A stretch of 64,000 bases of DNA from Bimuria novae-zelandiae CBS 107.79 (lineage: Eukaryota > Ascomycota > Dothideomycetes > Pleosporales > Didymosphaeriaceae): positions 808,533 through 872,532 of the forward strand of contig ML976671.1 of assembly GCA_010015655.1 (NCBI GenBank). The letters are read 5' to 3'. Both the position numbers and the translations under genes were made by a program. Positions 56,101 through 64,000 of the stretch are shown here, in pieces. Position 1 is the first letter of the stretch, and each line of letters begins with the position of its first letter. The notes beneath the pieces are model-generated. The model made no database searches. It worked only from the letters and a program-made list of their open reading frames with translations, and had not been told where the DNA came from.

Positions 56101-58949
56101 GGTAGTATCCATCTCGTAGATCTATTATTATTAAGATCTTAGCTCTTAAGAGGCCGTCTTTAAGCTCTAAAATATTTAGCAGTAAGTACTAATTCTTAAT
56201 TACTATATTATTAATTATTTAGTAGTTAACGTATAGTCGTATTGTTCTATCCTTCTTTATAATAAATATAAAGGGGTTGGCTACTAGTGACTTCGACGAT
56301 TGTATATAGCCCTTATTAAGATTTGTTTTAATAAATTCTTTTCCTTGCTAGAGTTCCTTTCTAGTCTTACTATATAGTAGTTTAAAAGGTGGCGTTTTCC
56401 CTTCCTTTATGTCTATTGCGAGATCCTAAGGTTAATATTCTAAAAGGTTAGCTTTTCCTTCTTTCTTAGTAAACATGTAATTCTATGCTTAGTAGTATTC
56501 TAGAATTTTATAAACTGTGTTGTCTATCATCTTACACTCTATAACCTAGTAGTTTTTACTAGCGTCTACTAAGGTGATTTTATGTTTATTAACTTCCAGT
56601 TGCGAGACTAAGGTGTTTATAGATCTTTTTATCTACTACTATACTTCATTAATACGTAGGTTTAACTTATAATATATATTTATAATGCTTAAAAAATAGA
56701 ATTCTTCTTTCTTGATTAATAATAGGGTTATACTTCTTTAACTAAGATATTCTTCGCACTAAGTCGTAACTAGCTTTCTTAAAGATATTAAAGGCAATTA
56801 TTTCCTAGTATTTATAAATTATACATATTATTTTAACTTTATACTCTATTCGTGGGGTGCCTAGTAGGAGGTATCTATTTGCAATAATAATAGGATATAG
56901 TATAGCCTTTTTACGTTTATAGAGTCCTGCTCTATTAAGTGCGCTTCGTAATATAGTTCTTCTATACTCCTAAGTCTAGCATGGCCTTTATTTATATTCT
57001 TTTAAGCTATACTAATAGCTTAATCAATACTTAACTATTTATAGTATTTAATTTCTTAAAGGCGTTTTCTTGTCTAAGCCTAGGTCTAAAAAAGACATCT
57101 TCTTAATTAATATATCTATTAGCTTAGGGTAACTCTTTTTTTTAATCCTATAGCCACTGCTAAGCCTTATTATAAGATACTTTACTATTCGTGGCTAATT
57201 TAATCTTTGGAGTTATGAATCCCTTACTTAATTTATTAAATATATATTCTTGCTTCTAATCTACGTGTTAAGTGCAATGAGGGTGTAAATACATTTACTA
57301 GATCTATAATATATATTACCTATTTACTAGTAGTAATAAGGCTTAGTTCTTAGCATTATTTAGCTATATAAAGTATCTTATTTCTTATTTCTCCTAGTGG
57401 TGGACATCGCAATGCGAGATTAGGTAATTAAACTATTCCTAATAATATTACTATTATTATAAAGGAAAATATCTATGTTACTTTGCTTAATAATAGATTG
57501 TATATTAGTCCTTCCTATAGAGTTTCTATCGTAGATTCTCGTACAGTAGGTTGCGGTGGTCTAGGTTATACTATAGTTTGTATGTTAGATCTGCAATAGG
57601 GTAGTTCTTCTTAGTATCTTTTTAGTAGCGTATGTTAGCCTATTCGCCATCTTTCTTGCTAATAATGCTAGTTTGTTTAGAATAATGCGTGGTTAGCGTA
57701 TATTTTATAATAGTGTATCTGAAATCTGCTTCGCGCGGTTAATATAGTTCTAAAAAGAAAAAAATATTAATAGTCTTCTTTATTTAATTAATTCTATTCA
57801 GGTGTAGCGTAAGGGATTATTAAATTAGCATAATTTCTTCTACGTTTAATCCTTTATCTACATCTTTATATAATTATAAGTTAGGTAAGTCTAGTCGCTC
57901 TAAGTTACTGTTTAATATCTTAATAAAGGGTATTACCTGCTATTCCTTATTATCTAGTTTGTTAGCAATAGTTAGCATGTTTAACTATCTAATAACCTTA
58001 TTCTTAGATCTATAGTTCCTGGTAATATAGCCTAGTTTACTACTATATATAAAGTAGGTACGTGTCTCGGTCCTTAGTAGTTAAGTTCTATTTAAGAGTT
58101 ATATATAATTAATATTAAGCTTTTAAGTAGCCTAGGACCTTCCCTAGTCCTTTTTCTAAATTATTAAATTAGATTCCTTTTATTAGTTAGTAACTACAAG
58201 AGTCGCGTTGCTATTGTTAAGGTGTTTTTATTAGTGCCTTATAGACCATAGTTGCTAGTTTTTTAAAGCTAGTACTTTTTAGATTTCTACAAAACTCTTC
58301 GTATAGCGTAAACTATTCCCTATTAATCCTAATTAATTCCTTATATAGTTTATTAAAAGTTTTAATTTTACACTATTATGTAGTCGTTCCTCCCGTACCT
58401 TATACTTAAGCTCTTACTTATATGTAGTCTTAAGGAATTCTTTTTCTTTCTTAAGCTATACAGCATACTTGCGGAATTTAGCTATATATTGAGCTATAGA
58501 TTATTATTACTTAATTATTTAGATAGCTTATTTACCTATAGTGGTTTTATTAGCGATTCTAAATAGTTACTTAAGGCACTTCTTCAAGTTAAGGTAGTCC
58601 TTAATAATATTAACTAGGTTAGCATGGCTATTTATGTAGTTTTTACCTTAGTTCTTATAATCTATGTCTATCCATTTAACTAGGTATAGTTAGATTTATT
58701 CTTTAGCTACTCCTCGCATATACATTACTGCGAAGATAACCTTCTTTTCGTCTATAAGTTTATTATCGTAGTTAAAGAAGTACAGGTCTAGTTATAGTAG
58801 CTATATATTAAGAAGTGTACGATTATTATTATATAAATTAGGTTTATACGCCTTATTCTTGCTATCCTTTATTAGTAGGACACTAGTTCTATTAGAAGCT
58901 ATAAAAAAGGTAGGGGTCCTTATAGTACTTATATTAAGGGTATTTAAGA
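53164..58949 (-). pseudogene. Gypsy gag-pol, minus strand, RIP-degraded
   Basis: On the minus strand, gag reads DEKKVIFAVMYMRGVAKE near 58690-58760, and a zinc-knuckle remnant (SKLGYITRNYRS) lies near 58000-58040. The reverse transcriptase reads PFIFIIKKDRTIRLYVNY near 56225-56275, IIIDLRDGYYLT near 56110, then LFLDLLTH and DIFIIAYVDNILI-like text near 55900-55960. RNase H and integrase traces follow leftwards. Stops occur every few codons. Confidence 0.78.
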
Positions 58950-59381
58950 TGTCAAGTCCCTATAGGATAGCTAGTCCTAAAGAGACTAAGGTTAGTTCTT
59001 AAGTAAAAGTAGTATAAGGCAAGAAAAAGTTATTAATAGCTTACGCATATTAATAAAGTTATTAGTATTAAATATAGTGCGCGGTTATAAACGAATTAAC
59101 TAAAAATAGAGTATAATCTAAATAATAGATTAATAACTTAAGTTAAACACGAAGGTAGAAGATCCATCTTTAATATTCTTATATATAAGTCTTCTCCTAT
59201 AAATCCTAATAGTCCTAGGTGTCCCAAAGTCCCATGTGCCAAGATACTTCTGGGACGCCTAATATTTCTAGGACGCGTGACTTGTCACGTGATTTATGGC
59301 TAAGTCAGGAATCTTGGCTTGGCGCACGAATAAGTGTCAGTGCCCCGCACGCATCATATTAGATCTCAACAGATCTTAATA
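58950..59381 (-). repeat. 5' LTR of the minus-strand Gypsy
   Basis: TGTCAAGTCCC...AGATCTTAATA. The last 170 bp keep much more GC (CCCAAAGTCCCATGTGCC, GCCCCGCACGCATC) than the partner LTR. Confidence 0.9.
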
Positions 59382-59386
59382 GAAAA

Positions 59387-60066
59387 GTATTTTATAAGCT
59401 TTATAATAAGCCTATAAGTAAGAAAATTTGTAAAATTAAAAGTTAAGTTTAAAAGGATTAGTAAAAGGTATTATTAACTAAGCTTAAGTAAAAATGGTAG
59501 TAAAAAACCTTTTAGAATTTTTAGGGAACATTATAGCATAAAGCATAATAAGCCTATAAGTGAATAACCCTTTACTAGCTAGGCACTATAATCCTATAGC
59601 TACCTATTCTCTTATTTATGTACGCAGGTACTCGTGCGGGTTATATTATAAGTAAATAGCTACCCTTAAATGTTTATTAAAGCTCTATAGTAGAAGTATG
59701 CTGCTCCTATTTTCTACCTTTCTTTATAGAACTCTATGTAAACTGGCGAACTAGACTAATTACCTAGTAAGCTAGGGATCTAAGCTAGACGCTTTTTAAG
59801 CTTTACGCGTAAGTTCGTCACCTTTCTATTCTAAATTATTATTTAGCTTATATTACTGCGCTTTAAGAGCTAGAGGGTATATTATAAAAAGCTTACTAGC
59901 TCCTTACTAGAGTTACTACGCTAGCTAAGATTAAGCTAAGTAGCTAAGTAGCTAAGCACGCGATTTCCCTAAACCTATAAATAGCTAAACGTCTTAGTAG
60001 AACTTCCTCTCCTTAAGAGACTTTGTTTTCGAGCTCCCTAATCGTTGTTAACTGAGCGCCATACCT
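59387..60066. other. AT-rich flank with LTR-like repeat copy 2
   Basis: No gene. 59840-60056 is the second copy of the repeat at 51481-51690 and is less mutated. Right after it comes GAGCGCCATACC, a position where a primer-binding site could lie. Confidence 0.45.
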
Positions 60067-61345
60067 AGAAAAAAGGAAAACGCTACCCTATAGACTATTA
60101 TATAACAAGACTAGAAAAGAACTCTAGGAAGAGAAAGAGTTTATTATAATAAATCTTAATAAAGGCTACATATAACTATTAAAGTCGCTAGTAGCCAGCC
60201 CCTTTATATTTATTATAAAGAAGGACAGAACACCACGACTATACATTAACTACTAAAAGATTAATAATATAAAAATTAGACTTTGTAAATGGGTTGGGTT
60301 GTAAAGACCACAGTTGGGTCTGACTAAGCAACACACTAAAATTACAAACTTTAAACTCTCTATGACTTTATAGATAGAGGAGCTATACTTATGCAATTTT
60401 AATATAAGGTATATATATATATATTATTAGTTATTTGGATACTTAGTAAAAGCATGCATAATAGCACTAGTTCTTATTTACTTTAAAAATAAAAAACCAC
60501 TATAAATTAAGATAGACGTAAGTAGCTTCGTAATCGACGCATGCGCAAAATAGAAAAAGATAGTAAATAGCACCTTATTACGTACTACTTATATAAATTT
60601 AGTAAAGTAGAAGCACGATGTAACGTACATAATAAGGAGCGCTATATAATTATTAAGGCACTTAAGCACTAGAGAATCTACGCACATAGCTATTTAAGTT
60701 TTATAATTTTTATAGACTATAGAAACTTTATAATATTTATAATAATTAAAGAGCTTTCGCCATAAAAGGAAGATAGTTAAAAATACATAAATAATATAAG
60801 CTTAAGATTATATATATACTAAGGAAGGAGAATGGACAAGCAGACGCTCTTAGTAAACGTAGTAACCTCATAAGAGAAAAGATAAAGACCTACTCTATAA
60901 TACTTTAATAAAACCTAGGGAGATTACTAAAATCTATAGTAGAACTTAACTAACTCTGTATAGTTATACAAAAAGTATTTATGGAATAATAAACTAAGAT
61001 TATATAATAATACTATAATAATCCTGTATAAGGATACCTAAGAACCAGAAAGACAGTAGAACTTATATAATAAAACTATTTATTTAGAGGAATAAAATAA
61101 GTAATAATAAAGTATATTCGCAAATATATAGATTACTAAAAGAATAAATACGCTATATATCTTAAGTATAAAGACATGCAAGCAATCTAGGTACCTATAA
61201 TACTATAAAAAGACATCGCTATAAATTTTATAACAGGACTATTTAGGTTAAAAGATCTATTAAACACAACGAGGTATAATTCTATACTAGTAATTATATA
61301 TTAACTTACTAAATACGTAGAAATACTACTATGCTAAAAGATAAC
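60067..61345 (+). pseudogene. Gypsy pol fragment with internal loss, plus strand
   Basis: The start of a reverse transcriptase (NKGYI, LYINY near 60190-60255) is cut at about 60286. The text resumes at about 60480 with RNase H (KPLKIKIDVSSFVIDACAK) and runs into integrase (DIAINFITGLF near 61210, NSILVIIY near 61280). The missing middle of the reverse transcriptase is replaced by the MITE-like end at 60289-60420. Asn in INF where Asp is expected fits RIP. Confidence 0.7.
60289..60420 (+). repeat. single end of the MITE-like element, inside the Gypsy fragment
   Basis: GTAAATGGGTTGGGTTG then CACAGTTGGGTCTGACTAAG matches the complement of 51270-51362. No opposite end was found nearby. Confidence 0.55.
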
Positions 61346-61380
61346 TATATTTAAGAAACGTATATTTCTTGTCCTAGATT

Positions 61381-61553
61381 TGTTAGATGGTATGATAAGT
61401 AGATGTTGATGTAACTTGATAGTATTTATTGTTTTTTTTGTTGTATTCTCCACTGTGTTAAGTTGGTTTCGGATATTTTGCTAGTGTGCCAAGCCAAGTG
61501 GTCCCTGCTTGATTGTATAGATCTGACCTCACCGTAGCTTATTCTATCTGACA
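61381..61553 (-). repeat. 3' LTR of the right-edge Copia
   Basis: TG...CA ends. The terminal TCTGACA is shared with the Copia LTR at 48850-49032. Confidence 0.85.
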
Positions 61554-61599
61554 CACCCCTTCAGCTTGGAAACTCTTTAAGCTGGCACTTATGCAATTA

Positions 61600-64000
61600 T
61601 AAGGTCTTTAAGTTGCTTTTAAATCTCCTTAAGAGGCACAGTATTTGTTACCTCCTTAGTCTCTACATTAACTAATTCAAGTTATTAGAGAAAACCCTCC
61701 CACTTACTCTTAGAGAGCACCTTTATAAGGCCGTTAGCAATCATGTCCGCTGACTACACATGCTCCACCTTGATCCTGCCTATAGATACTTCTTGTCGGA
61801 TCTAGTGGTTATGGACGTCCACATGCCGAAGTTTGGTTTAGAGGCGGAAAACCTCCTTAGTTACTAGGCGTATAGTTTATTTATTATTATACTAAATAGT
61901 GACTGTGCGCGCGTCTAGTTTAATCTTAAGTTCTTAAAGTAGTCTTAAGATAAAGAGTGCTTCCTTAGCTACCTAAGAGAGAGCCAACAGCTCGGCCTTA
62001 GTAGTTAATATTATTATAGTGTCTTGTTTGTTTACTTTCCAGGCAATAAGACCGCCAAAGAGCTTAATAGCGTAACCTTAGGAGCTCTTGCGGTCTATTA
62101 TATTATTAGCAAATAATGCATTGCTTGCAATCTAAAGTTTAGTGTTACCTCTAAGCTATAGGGCTCGCTGCTTTGTGCTTTAAAGGTATAGGAGAACTCG
62201 GTCTGCTGCGTCTTAGTGCTTAGTCCCTAGGTTTAACAGAAATCGAGCTAATCGTGATGTTGCAAAGGCAATGTCTAGCCTGGTAGTAACTATAGTAAAG
62301 AGCAGCGATCTAATCTTACGTTAAAATTTATTAATCTTAGTTAGTGTTACTAACCCTTTCCTTAGTAGTAATTTAATCGTAGCTATTAGAGTGTCATGTT
62401 AAATATTTATCTTGTCTACTAGTCGGCTAATCTTGTCTAAATAGGAGGCCTGTAATAGTTAAATCTTGCGGCTTGTTCGGTCCCGTACAACCTCTATGCT
62501 AAGAAACTATTAAGGGTTATTTCCTCTAGTAAGAGTGTACTTATCTTATAAGCGTTTAATTACTTGTTAAGCTTCTTGTTCTTTGTCCTTGTGGTACGCG
62601 AGTATGATGTCGTCGACGTAGAAGAATATAATAACTCTATCTTTAATTAGGTAGTACGGCTCGTAAGGCACTATTTAGAAGCCTAGCGCTTTAAGCGTTG
62701 TCGTGAATTCTCTTTACTAGAGGAGTAGTAAAATGCCAAGGCCGTATAGTGCTTTGTTTACTTGCAATATTGTTCTAGGTTTCTAATAACCCTAAGGCAT
62801 TCTCATGTACACCTCTCGATCTATTATTGCGTAGACAAAAGCGTTAGTAACGTCGTACTGCGTGAGCTCTATATTATAGTAAGCTACTATTTCCATTATT
62901 ATTTAGAATAACTAGCTGGCAAGCGTGGCTGCGTAAGTGTCTTGCGAGGTAATATTTTGTTACTAATCGCCTTAGACGACTAGTCGCGTCTTGCACTTTA
63001 GCAAGCAATAGTGCTTATTAAGTTTATAGGTGTATACCTACATGTAGTTAAGGATCTGCTATCCTGTTAGTTTAATCTTCTTTACTAAAATTTCTAACTA
63101 TAATTTTATCTTTTAGTGGCTTGTAAGGTGCACTTGCTTAGCCTCTTAGAATATCTCGCCTATTAGGTAATCCTTAAGCTTAGTTTAGCACGTTAGTAAA
63201 GGTAGAAGTTAACTTTAATAGGGCTTTAAGCCTTTAGCGAGCATTCTTATTATCTTAGCCTTGTCTATAACTTCTCCTTTATATTTTCTAATACGGCTAG
63301 CTTAGGTTCCCGCCATGAAAGCTACTGCCTAGGGGATAGTTATAGAGGACGCTTATTACGTTAGACTTATTTAGTCTCTAGCCATTAACTATGCAAGTAA
63401 CGCGACAGGTGGCGGTGTGGTTAGAGGAGTTAAGTAGCTATCCCTAATCTTCCTTCCTTAATAGTAGCCTGGTGGATCTGCTTTATCTTATTATTCTAAT
63501 AAATCTACAGTGGCTTTATCCTCATAAAAGGAGTCTGTTTGTGGTTGTTAGGTAAGAGTTAGTAACTTAATAGTTCTTACATGCATTACTATTTCTTAAA
63601 GCGTGCTATGCATAAGACTGTTTATAAAGTCCTTAATTTTCCCGTCGAATACTAACTCTTCGTTAAAGACAACGTCCCGGGTACTTATCACTTTACTAAG
63701 TGACGGTATCCATATTTGGTAGATGTTTAATAATTGGTATCTAACTAGATAACTAATCTATGCCTTTGGGTTAAGACGTTGTAGGCGTAATTTGCCTTAG
63801 TAAGTATTATTAGTTATTACAAATGCCTTGCAGCCGTACGCTTTTAAGTGTGTAATATTAGGTTTTCGTAGTAACGTGACTATCCTATTGCTAAAAGCGA
63901 CTCGTGTGAAGAATATCTCGTATGGTGTTTTCCAGTGATTTGCATAGTTTGGTGTTCGATTGTAGAGGTATACAGCGGCTCTTGTAATCTCAGGCCATAG
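61600..64000 (-). pseudogene. Copia pol (integrase end, reverse transcriptase, RNase H), partial
   Basis: Read from the right edge, the integrase reads EITRAAVYLYNRTPNYANHW then TPYEIFFTRV (63900-64000), and LKAYGCKAFVI lies near 63830. The reverse transcriptase reads YDVTNAFVYAI near 62840 and VIIFFYVDDIILAYHK near 62600-62640, with the YVDD catalytic motif intact. RNase H reads QDTIIILTTKAELLAL near 61975-62030. TAG/TAA stops break it, but at lower density than the neighbouring Gypsy copies. The N-terminal half lies outside the window. Confidence 0.85.

Larger units (their letters stand above)
52733..59381 (-). mobile_element. Ty3/Gypsy retrotransposon, minus strand, structurally complete (6,649 bp)
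   Basis: LTRs of 431-432 bp (52733-53163 and 58950-59381) are flanked by the duplication GAAAA at 52728-52732 and 59382-59386. The complement of a purine tract (CTCCCCTCTCTAAG) follows the left LTR, fixing the minus strand. The interior reads gag then pol from right to left. It is a different family from the Gypsy pair at 2185-16961. Confidence 0.92.
61381..64000 (-). mobile_element. Ty1/Copia retrotransposon, minus strand, continuing past the right edge
   Basis: A 173-bp LTR (61381-61553, TGTTAGATGG...ATCTGACA) is followed by the complement of a purine tract (CACCCCTTCAGCTTGG) and then pol on the minus strand. The 5' bases AGATT at 61376-61380 are the probable duplication, whose partner lies beyond the window. 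The LTR shows almost no RIP. Confidence 0.88.

Overview
Organism. This looks like chromosomal DNA of a filamentous ascomycete, most likely a Dothideomycete of the Pleosporales type. The one intact protein is a Rim15-type kinase with the filamentous-fungal domain order. Its intron is 47 bp with a CTAAC branch site. Most other DNA is AT-rich transposon debris carrying the mark of repeat-induced point mutation (RIP): CpA/TpG turned into TpA, with many CpG sites left in place. Reading frames of recognisable transposases and polyproteins are broken mainly by TAG and TAA. The genus is an inference.

Layout. (1) 1-412: 3' end of a fungal gene with one in-frame TAA. (2) 413-18600: nested transposons. 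A pogo/Fot1-like element (616-17472) was hit by a retroelement that left a solo LTR (2145-17127). A minus-strand chromodomain Gypsy (2185-16961) inserted into that LTR. It then received a second pogo-like element (2785-4883) and a plus-strand Gypsy of its own family (8833-15473). Matching target-site duplications fix every level. (3) 18600-31841: Tc1-like, Copia, pogo-like and solo-LTR insertions. One is an unusual Tc1-like element (25586-29292) with two convergent coding regions. (4) 31844-41400: a roughly 9.5 kb gene-bearing island of normal base composition. It holds a broken HVA1/TUDOR-family gene (32256-33235) and the intact RIM15 orthologue (34879-40736). (5) 41410-50747: a second nest, with pogo-like inside pogo-like, a Copia inside that, and a younger pogo-like element inside the left Copia LTR. 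(6) 50748-64000: Gypsy LTR debris, a MITE-like palindrome, a complete minus-strand Gypsy (52733-59381), a Gypsy pol fragment, and a minus-strand Copia running off the right edge.

How it fits together. RIM15 is the only gene here that reads as functional. It encodes a PAS/zinc-finger/AGC-kinase/receiver protein expected to link nutrient and stress signals to quiescence. It sits in a small gene island enclosed by transposon graveyards. Both neighbouring host genes (left edge and HVA1-like) have a C-to-T nonsense change at a CAA codon, the change RIP makes when it spreads beyond a repeat. No RNA genes, CRISPR arrays or bacterial operons were seen. The most general structural pattern is that four unrelated pogo-like TIR families each carry two direct copies of an 11-15 bp motif spaced 17 bp apart.
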